NCBI GenBank assembly: GCA_038147335.1
Contig: JAYQTK010000003.1
Location: 62,001 to 126,000, forward strand
Length of the DNA: 64,000 bases
Source: Marisimplicoccus sp038147335
GTDB taxonomy: Bacteria; Bacteroidota; Bacteroidia; Flavobacteriales; Flavobacteriaceae
Direction of reading: 5' to 3'
Shown here one piece after another: positions 16,646 through 25,106 of the stretch. Numbering within the stretch: the stretch's first letter is position 1; each line of letters opens with the position of its first letter. Under the pieces are notes generated by a model that was given only the letters and a program-made list of their open reading frames with translations, was not told where the DNA came from and ran no database searches. The translations under genes were made by a program, and so were the position numbers.

Positions 16646-16658
16646 AAATATTAAAATT

Positions 16659-17585
16659 ATGGCAGTAAAAATTAGATTACAAAGACACGGAAAAAAGGGA
16701 AAACCTTTTTATTGGATAGTAGCAGCAGATGCTAGATCTAAAAGAGATGGTAAATACCTGGAAAAAATTGGTACTTATGACCCTAATACATCCCCAGCAA
16801 CAATTGACTTGAATTTTGATTCTGCAATTTCTTGGTTAGGAAAAGGTGCACAACCTACAAATACTGCTAAGGCGATATTATCTTACTCTGGTGTTCTTCT
16901 TAAAAAACATCTCGATGGAGGTGTAAAGAAAGGTGCTTTCACAGAAGCTGAAGCAAAGAAAAGATTTGATAAGTGGATGAAAGAAAAGAGTGCAAAAATT
17001 CAAAAGAAAATTGAAGATGTTAATGCCTCGCTTGAATCAAATAAAAAAGAAGCAAGAGAAAGAGAAGAGGAATATAGAAAGAAAAAATTAGAAGAATCTA
17101 AGGCAAAAGAGGAAGCTAAAGCTGAAGAGGCTCCTGCTGATGAGGCTCCTGCTGATGAGGCTCCTGCTGATGAGGCTCCTGCTGATGAAGCTCCTGCTGA
17201 TGAAGCTCCTGCTGATGAGGCTCCTGCTGATGAGGCTCCTGCTGATGAGGCTCCTGCTGATGAGGCTCCTGCTGATGAAGCTCCTGCTGATGAAGCTCCT
17301 GCTGATGAAGCTCCTGCTGATGAGCTCCTGCTGATGAGGCTCCTGCTGATGAGGCTCCTGCTGATGAGGCTCCTGCTGAAGAGGCTCCTGCTGATGAGGC
17401 TCCTGCTGAAGAGGCTCCTGCTGAAGAGGCTCCTGCTGATGAGGCTCCTGCTGATGAGGCTCCTGCTGATGAGGCTCCTGCTGATGAGGCTCCTGCTGAT
17501 GAAGCTCCTGCTGATGAGGCTCCTGCTGATGAAGCTCCTGCTGATGAGGATAAATAATAAATTTTATGGATACAAATCATGTTAA
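16659..17585 (+). CDS. rpsP: 30S ribosomal protein S16 with long tandem-repeat tail, frameshifted in the repeat
   Basis: Residues 1 to about 115 are a normal S16 with MAVKIRLQRHGKKGKPFYWIV and YDPNT, then a charged linker of K, E and A residues. From 17130 on come 28 copies of a 15-bp unit encoding APADE or APAEE. Copy 13 (17310-17323) lacks one base, so the frame switches from APADE to a hydrophobic, basic LLLMR series and ends at 17585, inside rimM. Without the lost base the protein would be 299 residues ending ADEDK at 17557. Acidic alanine-rich S16 tails are common in Bacteroidota, but this length is unusual. The S16 core is intact, so assembly into the 30S should still be possible. Confidence 0.9.
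   Translation: MAVKIRLQRHGKKGKPFYWIVAADARSKRDGKYLEKIGTYDPNTSPATIDLNFDSAISWLGKGAQPTNTAKAILSYSGVLLKKHLDGGVKKGAFTEAEAKKRFDKWMKEKSAKIQKKIEDVNASLESNKKEAREREEEYRKKKLEESKAKEEAKAEEAPADEAPADEAPADEAPADEAPADEAPADEAPADEAPADEAPADEAPADEAPADEAPADEAPADELLLMRLLLMRLLLMRLLLKRLLLMRLLLKRLLLKRLLLMRLLLMRLLLMRLLLMRLLLMKLLLMRLLLMKLLLMRINNKFYGYKSC
17130..17548 (+). repeat. tandem repeat, 28 copies of a 15-bp unit (GCTCCTGCTGATGAR)
   Basis: Twenty-seven copies are 15 bp and one (17310-17323) is 14 bp. Variation among copies is limited to GAT/GAA at codon 4 and GAG/GAA at codon 5. The low divergence points to recent expansion by slippage or unequal exchange. Confidence 0.97.
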
Positions 17586-18081
17586 AATTGGAACTGTAGT
17601 TTCAAAACATGGTTACAAGGGTTCAATCAAAATAAATCTATTATCATCAAATCTTAAAGCAAACCTAGATGTTGACTTTATTTTTATTGATATTGATAAA
17701 TGTCTTGTACCTTTTAAAGTAGATGATATAACTTCTTCAACTGATAATTCAATTATTTTAAAATTACAAGAGTTAAATAGTGATGAAGAAGCTTCTGAAG
17801 TAATTTTAAAAAATGTTTATTTAGATAAAAAACACTCTAACTTTAATGATGAAGAAAGTTTTTTTTACAACGAACTATTGAATTTCATCGTATTTAAAGA
17901 TTCCCAAAAGATTGGTAAGATTGTTAATATTAATGATAAACTTCCCCAACCTGTTTTTGAAATATTAATTAATGACAAAAAATTTATGGTACCAATCCAT
18001 GATGATTTTATTGAAAAAATAGATAAAGAAAAAAAGTCAATTCACATAGTTATACCCGATGGACTTTTAGAAATTACATAA
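17566..18081 (+). CDS. rimM: ribosome maturation factor RimM
   Basis: A 171-residue protein with the N-terminal barrel domain opening KIGTVVSKHGYKGSIKI and a PRC-barrel C-terminal domain (FFYNELLNFIVF to MVPIHDDFIEKID). It binds S19 and helps mature the head of the 30S subunit. Partnership with rpsP is the standard order. As sequenced, its first 20 nt overlap the frameshifted rpsP end; in the repaired frame the gap would be 8 nt. Confidence 0.93.
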   Translation: MDTNHVKIGTVVSKHGYKGSIKINLLSSNLKANLDVDFIFIDIDKCLVPFKVDDITSSTDNSIILKLQELNSDEEASEVILKNVYLDKKHSNFNDEESFFYNELLNFIVFKDSQKIGKIVNINDKLPQPVFEILINDKKFMVPIHDDFIEKIDKEKKSIHIVIPDGLLEIT

Positions 18082-18097
18082 TTGAATATTTAATTCA

Positions 18098-18105
18098 TAT
18101 TTTTG
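18098..18105 (+). promoter_or_regulatory. candidate -7 promoter element before the acyl-CoA dehydrogenase
   Basis: TATTTTTG matches TAnnTTTG and lies 18 nt before the ATG at 18124. Its position supports that ATG over an upstream TTG at 18103, which lies inside the element. Confidence 0.35.
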
Positions 18106-18123
18106 TTATATAAGTTCCAAATT

Positions 18124-19296
18124 ATGAGTGAAAATTTTACCTCTCCAGATTTTTATAATATTGATGAGCTTCTATCTGAAGAACATAAGCTTATAAGAGA
18201 ATCAACTAGGCAATGGGTTTCAAAATCAGTTAGCCCAATTATTGAAGAGTATGCTCAAAAAGCAGAGTTTCCAAGCCATCTTATCAAAGAGCTTGGAGAA
18301 ATAGGTGCTTTTGGACCTTATATTCCTGAAAAATATGGTGGTGCTGGACTTGATCAAATAAGCTACGGGATTATGATGCAAGAAATTGAAAGAGGAGACA
18401 GTGGAATTAGATCTACTGCATCTGTTCAGTCCTCATTAGTAATGTATCCAATATGGAAATTCGGAAGTGATGAGCAAAAGGAAAAATATTTACCTAAGCT
18501 TGCAACTGGTGAAATCATGGGATGCTTTGGTTTAACAGAGCCAGATCATGGTTCAAACCCTAGCGGAATGATATCAAATTTTAAAAGTGATGGTGATGAT
18601 GTAATACTGAATGGAGCAAAAATGTGGATTTCAAATTCTCCATTTGCAGATATTGCTGTAGTCTGGGCTAAAGATGAGAATAAGAGGATTCATGGTCTAA
18701 TTGTTGAAAGAGGTATGGATGGGTTTACTACTCCTGAAACTCATAATAAATGGTCCCTTAGAGCATCCTCAACAGGAGAACTTATATTTGATAACGTAAG
18801 AGTTCCAAAGAAAAATATCTTACCTGGGAAATCAGGGCTTGGAGCTCCATTAATGTGTTTGGACTCTGCAAGATATGGTATTTCATGGGGGGCAATTGGT
18901 GTTGCTATGGATTGCTATAATACTGCCTTAAAATACTCATTAGAAAGAGTGCAATTTGGAAAACCTATTGCAGCAAAACAACTTCAACAAAAAAAACTTG
19001 CGGAAATGTTAACTGAGATTACAAAAGCTCAACTTTTATCATGGAAACTTGGTAAGCTAAAAAATGAAGATAAAGCAACTTCGGCACAAATTTCTCTAGC
19101 GAAAAGAAATAATGTTGATATGGCAATGAATATTGCGCGTGAGGCAAGGCAAGTATTAGGAGGTATGGGTATTACTGGAGATTTTAGTATTATGAGACAT
19201 ATGATGAATCTTGAGTCTGTTATAACTTATGAAGGTACTCATGATATTCATCTATTAATTCTTGGTAATGAAATTACAGGCCATAATGCCTTCTAA
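18124..19296 (+). CDS. acyl-CoA dehydrogenase, glutaryl-CoA dehydrogenase-like
   Basis: A 390-residue FAD flavoprotein. The N-terminal helices are followed by GCFGLTEPDHGSNP (FAD and substrate binding), KMWISNSPFADIAVVWA, and the C-terminal domain with QFGKPIAAKQLQQKKLA and VITYEGTHDIHLLILG, where E in YEGTHD is the catalytic base. The RGDSGIRSTASVQSSLVM segment is typical of the glutaryl-CoA dehydrogenase branch, which turns glutaryl-CoA into crotonyl-CoA in lysine and tryptophan breakdown. The start at 18124 is preferred over the upstream TTG. Its stop overlaps the convergent receptor gene by 4 nt. Confidence 0.9.
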   Translation: MSENFTSPDFYNIDELLSEEHKLIRESTRQWVSKSVSPIIEEYAQKAEFPSHLIKELGEIGAFGPYIPEKYGGAGLDQISYGIMMQEIERGDSGIRSTASVQSSLVMYPIWKFGSDEQKEKYLPKLATGEIMGCFGLTEPDHGSNPSGMISNFKSDGDDVILNGAKMWISNSPFADIAVVWAKDENKRIHGLIVERGMDGFTTPETHNKWSLRASSTGELIFDNVRVPKKNILPGKSGLGAPLMCLDSARYGISWGAIGVAMDCYNTALKYSLERVQFGKPIAAKQLQQKKLAEMLTEITKAQLLSWKLGKLKNEDKATSAQISLAKRNNVDMAMNIAREARQVLGGMGITGDFSIMRHMMNLESVITYEGTHDIHLLILGNEITGHNAF

Positions 19297-21632
19297 AAAT
19301 CAAAAACAAAACCTATACTAGGAATTATAGAGTTTCTATTATCACTTTCAACCTCAATCAAATTCCTAGGAAATAATATATTCTGATTTTTATCTCTCTC
19401 AAGTCCATATTCAGGAGGAACTGGAATTTCATTTAGTAATAGGTTCTCAATATCAATATAAAAATTCATAGATGTGGTTTTAAAGTTCCATCTCTTATCA
19501 ATTCTTACATCAAGTTTAAGGAATGGATCTAGATAATAATTACCAAGCTGAGAATAATCAAAAACTATTTCCGGATAAGACTGACTACTCAACAGAGTGT
19601 TAACAGGAGCATAAGGAGTTTTATCAGTAAATCTAAGTTTTGAGCTAAACTCCCAATTTTTTTTCAATTTATAACCACCAGTGAATGAAACTAAATTCCT
19701 ATTATCCCATACAGAGGGTAGGAAAACTTTATCAAATCCTGAAAATTTACTGTAAAAAAATGTATAAGAAAGTATTCCATAAAAATTGTTTTTAAGCTTT
19801 TGTTGATATAAAAATTCAATTCCATATGATTTACCTCTTCCTGATGTAGATACATTCTCATTACCTAAAACTTCAAAGTCACCTCCTTTATTTGCAAGTG
19901 AAACCATATCGTTAACAGATACTGGATAGTTAAAGTATTTTTTATTGAAAGCTTCAATAGAGAATCTAGATGATTCTGAGTTGTTATACTCTATTCCAAA
20001 AACAAGATGATCACTTCTTGTGTATTTAGAGTCATTATTAATAAAATTATTATTTAGATCCTTGAACCCAAGTATTGTGTATGTTGGTATCTTGAAATAT
20101 CTTCCTGCTGCAAAATTAAGTTTCCATCTATTATCCTGAGAAATGGACCATGATAATGCCATCCGAGGTGAAAAATTTTTGAGTAAATTATTATCTATCG
20201 TAAAATTATCTTGATCAACTCTTACTCCAAGTGAAACCCCTAATTTGTCATTAAAAAATCTTCTATTTGACTTTGCAAAAAAGCCATATTTAATTAAATC
20301 AAAAGAAGTATTATAATTTATTTCGTAGAAAGGATATAAAGTATTATTAGAGTAATTTGAATATTGAATATTACCACCTATTGAAAATTTATAATCATTA
20401 AAGTTCTGACTACTTATAAATCTCAATTTTGTCTCTTCTTCTAGGGAAATATTAGAATAAACTTTATCACTTTTATTTACGTTATCTTGGAATCTTTCAA
20501 AATCATTTTTAAGTCTATTGGTGCTTAGTGATAAGTTAAAGAAACCATTATTTTGTTTATAAATTCTTTTCCACGATACACCAAATGTCCTTGTATTTTG
20601 ATTAATAATTGGTATTTGCTCAATAGTTGATTGGTTCTCAAAATCATATTCATCAGGTTCATTTACAGTTAATTTATCAATTGAACCAATTCCTACAAAA
20701 TTTATGAAATTATAGTCATCTATTTTATGGCTTATTTTCATCTGATAATCCCAATAATCTGGAAGGAAAGAAAATCCAAAGGCTTTAAATAAAAATTGTA
20801 AATAGCTTCTTCTTACAGAAAATATAAATGAAGTTTTTTCATTCAAAGGTCCTTCAAATGTTATTCCAGCTTCACTTGATCCTATTCGAAAGTTTCCAGA
20901 TAATCTATCTGGATTTGCATCCTTTTGAATAAACGACAATACTCCTGACAAAGCATTATCATATTCTGCTCCAAATGATGATGTTGAAAGAGTTACATCT
21001 TTAATAAATGAAATATTTACTAATCCAACAGGACCTCCAGAACTACCTTGAGTAGAAAAATGATTAATGTTTGGTATTTCAATTCCATCTATATAGTATA
21101 CAGTTTCGTTTGGTCCTCCACCCCTTATTATAATATCGTTTCTAAAACCTCCTACAGATGGAGATATACCAGGAAGACTTTGGATTACTCTTGTAATATC
21201 GTTGTTACCTCCAGGATATGTCTCAATTTCAACTGCAGAGAAAGTTTGAGTTGATAATGGAGTCTCAATTGAAGTATTAAATGGAGATTCTGTTAGAATA
21301 ACTTCATCAAGTATATCTGATAAAGGATTTAAGGTATATTCTAAACTTTGATTTCCAACTGATTTGACGATTATATTGAATTTTGTTTGAGATTTAAAAC
21401 CAATAAAACTTGCTGTTATATTATAACTTGTTGTTGGCAGATCTAATATTTGAAAGAAACCGTTTTGATCTGAGACTGCAAAAAAATCTGAATCTTCAAC
21501 TCTAATTGTTGCCCCTTCTAGTGGAAACCCAGTTTCATTATCAATGACCTTCCCTGTTAAACTTCCAAAATTTTGAGAAAATATACATGAAGTAAGCACT
21601 AAGAATGCACAGGTTAAAATGGACCTATACAT
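19293..21632 (-). CDS. TonB-dependent receptor with N-terminal carboxypeptidase-like domain
   Basis: A 779-residue outer-membrane receptor. A signal peptide (about 1-19) is followed by a CarboxypepD_reg-like domain (GSLTGKVIDNETGFPLEGATI to about 100), a plug domain with SLPGISPSVGG and DIIIRGGGPNETVYYIDGIEIPNI, and a beta-barrel ending in an aromatic residue (SIGFVFDF). There is no SusD partner next to it, so it is not a typical polysaccharide-utilisation pair; the ligand is unknown. The upstream gene in the same orientation, a sugar-isomerase-like protein, ends 4 nt before it, which hints at a shared operon. Confidence 0.9.
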   Translation of the reverse strand: MYRSILTCAFLVLTSCIFSQNFGSLTGKVIDNETGFPLEGATIRVEDSDFFAVSDQNGFFQILDLPTTSYNITASFIGFKSQTKFNIIVKSVGNQSLEYTLNPLSDILDEVILTESPFNTSIETPLSTQTFSAVEIETYPGGNNDITRVIQSLPGISPSVGGFRNDIIIRGGGPNETVYYIDGIEIPNINHFSTQGSSGGPVGLVNISFIKDVTLSTSSFGAEYDNALSGVLSFIQKDANPDRLSGNFRIGSSEAGITFEGPLNEKTSFIFSVRRSYLQFLFKAFGFSFLPDYWDYQMKISHKIDDYNFINFVGIGSIDKLTVNEPDEYDFENQSTIEQIPIINQNTRTFGVSWKRIYKQNNGFFNLSLSTNRLKNDFERFQDNVNKSDKVYSNISLEEETKLRFISSQNFNDYKFSIGGNIQYSNYSNNTLYPFYEINYNTSFDLIKYGFFAKSNRRFFNDKLGVSLGVRVDQDNFTIDNNLLKNFSPRMALSWSISQDNRWKLNFAAGRYFKIPTYTILGFKDLNNNFINNDSKYTRSDHLVFGIEYNNSESSRFSIEAFNKKYFNYPVSVNDMVSLANKGGDFEVLGNENVSTSGRGKSYGIEFLYQQKLKNNFYGILSYTFFYSKFSGFDKVFLPSVWDNRNLVSFTGGYKLKKNWEFSSKLRFTDKTPYAPVNTLLSSQSYPEIVFDYSQLGNYYLDPFLKLDVRIDKRWNFKTTSMNFYIDIENLLLNEIPVPPEYGLERDKNQNILFPRNLIEVESDNRNSIIPSIGFVFDF

Positions 21633-21636
21633 CTAA

Positions 21637-22536
21637 TTATGAAATAAGTGCTTGCTTACAGTAATCGTAGCATTTTATGACTTCTTTAATTCTATTAGAA
21701 CCCTCTGGAATTCTATATTCTAACTCTATAGTTGAAGTAAATTTATAAGAATTATCTCTTACTAGTCTCAACACTTCAGTGATAGGAGTATCTCCTTCAC
21801 CCCAAATTTGATTATCTGTTGCAATAACATTTAAAGTTTTTGCATACTGTCTATCCTTTAAGTGAAGACTACATATTCTAGCATGATTTTTTTCTATAAA
21901 CTTTAACAATGTCTCTTTAGTATTTTTTTTACCTGCTGCAATGTAATGCCCAATATCAAGATTAATAAAATTATTTTTTGAATCATTTAGTGCAAAATCC
22001 CAAGCAGTGTCAGATGCCTGAAGATGAGCATGATAACCAACATTAACTTTATTTTTTTCAGCATAGTGAGATATTCTCTTAGTATTTTCTTCAGAAGTAA
22101 GCTCGGCAGTAACATAGTCTGCACCTAGTGCCTTTGTTGCTTTCATAGCGTACTCAATTTCTTCATCTTTATTATTTGGATTCATACAGTAAGGCTTATA
22201 AGCAAAAATATTTATTCCTTGATCTTGAAATTGTTTTTTCACATTCCTAAATTCTTTCATAGATATATTAGCTCTCCATTCAGCATGTGACCTACCTGAT
22301 CTAGGCATACCCATTGATCTTTCAATATGATTACCCATTAGTTCAATATTATCAGAACCTGTATCAATACAATTTTGAATAATTACGTTCATGTCCTCAA
22401 CACCTGGGTTAAATGAATATGTAATTACTGAAATATCTATACCATTAATATCTTTTATAATTGGAGAAAAATTATAGTTTAAAGCTCCTAATGTAATTAA
22501 TGATGATTTTTTTATAAAGTTTCTTCTTGAGTTCAT
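21637..22536 (-). CDS. sugar phosphate isomerase/epimerase-like TIM-barrel protein with Tat-like leader
   Basis: A 299-residue protein of the xylose-isomerase-like TIM-barrel group. The N-terminus, MNSRRNFIKKSSLITLGAL, has an RRNF twin-arginine motif, so export through Tat is likely. Further marks are DNIELMGNH, VGYHAHLQ, LDIGHYIAAGK, CSLHLKDR and the terminal TIELEYRIPEGSN, which contain the metal-binding Glu, His and Asp of the family. Many Bacteroidota relatives have this Tat-anchored layout and unknown sugar substrates. It heads the unit that continues into the TonB receptor. Confidence 0.82.
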   Translation of the reverse strand: MNSRRNFIKKSSLITLGALNYNFSPIIKDINGIDISVITYSFNPGVEDMNVIIQNCIDTGSDNIELMGNHIERSMGMPRSGRSHAEWRANISMKEFRNVKKQFQDQGINIFAYKPYCMNPNNKDEEIEYAMKATKALGADYVTAELTSEENTKRISHYAEKNKVNVGYHAHLQASDTAWDFALNDSKNNFINLDIGHYIAAGKKNTKETLLKFIEKNHARICSLHLKDRQYAKTLNVIATDNQIWGEGDTPITEVLRLVRDNSYKFTSTIELEYRIPEGSNRIKEVIKCYDYCKQALIS

Positions 22537-22586
22537 AGCGGTTTCATATTTTTAATTAAAATAATTTATAATTTTTTAAATACAAA

Positions 22587-23228
22587 ATGATAAAAGGGGT
22601 AATATTTGATATGGATGGAACTATAGTTGACAGTCTACCCTACCATCATGATGCATGGCGAATATTTTTTGAAGAAAATAAAGTTGATGATTTTTCTGAA
22701 AAACTAAAAAGATATAAGGGAGGGGGAACACTTGATTTAATGAAAGCTGTATATGGAGATATTTATTCCATAGATGAGTTAAAAAAAATGAGTGATGATA
22801 AAGAAGTTATCTTCAGAAAGATATACAAAGGAAATATTAAGCCAATTGAAGGATTTCTAGAATTTATTTTTGACTTAAAATCAAAAAAAATTCTAGTAGG
22901 ACTAGCAAGTAATGCCATTAGAAAAAATGTGACTCTTACTCTAAATGAATTAGGTGTTCATGATTTATTTGACAGTATTATATGTGGTGATGAAGTAAGT
23001 TTTGGAAAACCCAATCCTGAAATGTTCGATAAGACTGTAAGTAGGTTTAACATAAAGAAAGACAATTGCATAATTTTTGAAGATTCTATTGAAGGGGTTG
23101 GTGCTGCAGTAAATGCTGGTATTAGTGTAATTGGTGTGACATCAAGTAGTTCGAGTGATATTTTAAATAATGCCGGCTGTATTAAATCAATTAATGATTA
23201 TACAGATTATGACCAATTAATAAAATAA
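22587..23228 (+). CDS. HAD-superfamily phosphatase, beta-phosphoglucomutase-like
   Basis: A 213-residue HAD hydrolase. Motif I is F7-D-M-D10-G-T-I-V, with D8 the nucleophile. Motif II is VGLASNA, motif III the Lys in FGKPNPEMF, and motif IV FEDSIEGVGAA. The cap domain with KGGGTLDLM between motifs I and II is of the C1 alpha-helical type. It should act on a phosphosugar, as phosphatase or mutase. The gene is divergent from the sugar-isomerase gene. Confidence 0.85.
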   Translation: MIKGVIFDMDGTIVDSLPYHHDAWRIFFEENKVDDFSEKLKRYKGGGTLDLMKAVYGDIYSIDELKKMSDDKEVIFRKIYKGNIKPIEGFLEFIFDLKSKKILVGLASNAIRKNVTLTLNELGVHDLFDSIICGDEVSFGKPNPEMFDKTVSRFNIKKDNCIIFEDSIEGVGAAVNAGISVIGVTSSSSSDILNNAGCIKSINDYTDYDQLIK

Positions 23229-23251
23229 TTTTTTAGATTTTTTAAAAAAAG

Positions 23252-23333
23252 TACTTCGGGTGGGAATCGAACCCACACTCCCAGAGGAACTGGATTTTGA
23301 ATCCAGCGCGTCTACCAGTTTCGCCACCGAAGC
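23252..23333 (-). tRNA. tRNA-Leu (anticodon CAA)
   Basis: Minus-strand 82-nt class II tRNA. The acceptor GCTTCGG pairs with CCGAAGT, the D arm contains CTGGTAGACGC, the anticodon stem CTGGA/TCCAG presents CAA, a long variable arm follows, and the T arm contains GGGTTCGATTCCC. CCA is not encoded. Confidence 0.95.
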
Positions 23334-23342
23334 TAAAGGCCT

Positions 23343-23350
23343 CAAAATTA
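23343..23350 (-). promoter_or_regulatory. candidate -7 promoter element for tRNA-Leu(CAA)
   Basis: The minus strand reads TAATTTTG, matching TAnnTTTG, ending 9 nt before the mature tRNA 5' end. Confidence 0.4.
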
Positions 23351-23408
23351 ATAAATTCCAGGATATTAAATAATTTATGATAAAATTATACTGAACAATA
23401 ATTATTTA

Positions 23409-23416
23409 TAAATTTG
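23409..23416 (+). promoter_or_regulatory. candidate -7 promoter element for prs
   Basis: TAAATTTG followed by C matches TAnnTTTG and ends 12 nt before the prs ATG, implying a very short leader. Confidence 0.4.
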
Positions 23417-23428
23417 CACTCCAATTAA

Positions 23429-24370
23429 ATGATAGTGGAAACGCCTGTAAAGATATTTTCGTGTACCCAGAGTATGACTCTTTCAAAGCAAATTGCCAAA
23501 GAGTTTGGACAAGATCTTGGTATTGTTAGTTTTCAAAGATATAGCGATGGAGAATTTCAACCTTCTTTTGAAGAGTCAGTTAGAGGTTCAAGAGTGTTTA
23601 TAATTGGATCTACAAACCCTTCCACAGATAACTTAATGGAAATGCTTCTTATGTTGGATGCTGCAAAAAGAGCTTCTGCAAGACATATTACTGCAGTAAT
23701 TCCATATTTTGGATGGGCAAGACAGGATAGAAAAGATAAACCAAGAGTACCAATAGGTGCAAAATTAGTTGCTAAATTATTAGAGTCAGCAGGAGCTACA
23801 AGAATAATTACAATGGATCTTCATGCTGATCAAATTCAGGGATTCTTTGAAAAACCTGTTGATCATTTATATGCATCATCAATATTTGTTCCATATTTAA
23901 AGTCTTTAAATATAGATAACCTAACAATTGCATCACCTGATATGGGTGGTTCTAAAAGGGCTTATGCATACTCGAAATTTTTAGATTCAGACGTAGTTAT
24001 ATGTTATAAGCAAAGATCAAAAGGTAATATTATCACACATATGGAGTTAATAGGAGATGTTACTGGCAAAAATGTTGTTTTAATTGACGATATGGTTGAT
24101 ACTGCTGGAACATTAACAAAGGCTGCAGATTTGATGATTGAAAAAGGTGCAGAGTCTGTAATAGCAATATGTACACATGCATTGCTTTCCGGTGATGCGT
24201 ATGAAAAAATTGAAAAATCTAAACTAAATAAATTAATAACAAGCGATTCAATTGAAATTAAAAAAGAATCTAATAAAGTTGAACACTTATCTTGCTCAAA
24301 AATGTTTGCTGAGGCAATGTATAATGTTCATCATAACAAATCAATTGATAAGCTATTTATAAATAAATAA
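23429..24370 (+). CDS. prs: ribose-phosphate pyrophosphokinase
   Basis: A 313-residue PRPP synthetase. Visible are KIFSCTQSMTLSKQIAKEFG at the N-terminus, the ATP-binding YFGWARQDRK, the DLHADQIQGFF signature, and the PRPP-binding loop VLIDDMVDTAGT. It makes PRPP for purine, pyrimidine, histidine and NAD synthesis. It is followed 2 nt later by rplY, the usual pairing in Bacteroidota. Confidence 0.97.
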   Translation: MIVETPVKIFSCTQSMTLSKQIAKEFGQDLGIVSFQRYSDGEFQPSFEESVRGSRVFIIGSTNPSTDNLMEMLLMLDAAKRASARHITAVIPYFGWARQDRKDKPRVPIGAKLVAKLLESAGATRIITMDLHADQIQGFFEKPVDHLYASSIFVPYLKSLNIDNLTIASPDMGGSKRAYAYSKFLDSDVVICYKQRSKGNIITHMELIGDVTGKNVVLIDDMVDTAGTLTKAADLMIEKGAESVIAICTHALLSGDAYEKIEKSKLNKLITSDSIEIKKESNKVEHLSCSKMFAEAMYNVHHNKSIDKLFINK

Positions 24371-24372
24371 AA

Positions 24373-25059
24373 ATGAAATCAATAGAAATTAAAAGTAACA
24401 ACAGGGAAAATACTGGTAAAACAAGCACAAATTCTTTAAGAAAAGAAGGTAATGTTCCATGTGTTTTGTACGGAGGTAATGAAGTAGTACATTTTTCTGC
24501 AAAAGAAATAGGATTTAAAGACCTAGTTTATACAGCTGCTGCTCACACTGTTGTATTAGATTTTGGGGATAAAAAAGTGAATGCTATTCTTCAAGATATT
24601 CAATTTCATCCAGTAACTGATAAAATATTACACGCTGATTTTTATGAACTTTTTGATGATAAGCCAGTTACAATGGAAATACCGGTAATTCTTAGTGGAT
24701 CAGCCCCTGGAGTCATGAATAGTGGTGGTGTTTTAAGTAGAAATAAAAGAAAGCTTAAAATAAAAGCACTTCCAGGTAATCTTCCTGATTCTATTGATGT
24801 AGATATTTCTTCACTTGAATTAGGGGATAAATATTACACATCTCAAGTGGATGACGAGGACTTTGAAATACTTCACCCAGATAATACTGTAATCTGTCAA
24901 GTTAGAACATCAAGAGCATCAATGGCACTACCAGAAGAAGAGGAAGGTGTTGAAGGTGAAGAAGGTGTTGAAGGCGCAGAAGGTGCAGAAGGTGCAGAAG
25001 GTGCAGAAGCAAAAGGTTCTGATACTGAAGCTCCTAAGGATGAGTCTAAAGAGTCTTAA
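24373..25059 (+). CDS. rplY: 50S ribosomal protein L25/general stress protein Ctc
   Basis: A 228-residue long-form L25. The N-terminal 5S rRNA-binding domain runs to about residue 95 (LRKEGNVPCVLYGG, FHPVTDKILHADFYEL) and the TL5 C-terminal domain to about 185 (AAPGVMNSGGVL-like segment, LPGNLPDSIDVDISSLELGD). The tail is acidic, with EGA and EGV repeats encoded by 9-bp units between about 24945 and 25011. Acidic tails are common in Bacteroidota L25, and this one is a smaller counterpart of the S16 repeat. Confidence 0.93.
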   Translation: MKSIEIKSNNRENTGKTSTNSLRKEGNVPCVLYGGNEVVHFSAKEIGFKDLVYTAAAHTVVLDFGDKKVNAILQDIQFHPVTDKILHADFYELFDDKPVTMEIPVILSGSAPGVMNSGGVLSRNKRKLKIKALPGNLPDSIDVDISSLELGDKYYTSQVDDEDFEILHPDNTVICQVRTSRASMALPEEEEGVEGEEGVEGAEGAEGAEGAEAKGSDTEAPKDESKES

Positions 25060-25106
25060 TATTTGGCGTTATTTAATTAATCTTAACTTTATTAGGTTAA
25101 TAAATA

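Noticed and set aside
17130..17548. A CRISPR-like array
   Set aside because: Units are contiguous with no spacers, lie in a coding frame and have a 15-bp period, so it is a coding tandem repeat.
17116..17580. A long minus-strand frame of SSAGA repeats opposite the rpsP tail
   Set aside because: It is the antisense reading of the 15-bp repeat; any such repeat of 15 bp stays open in several frames. No start signal or homology supports it.
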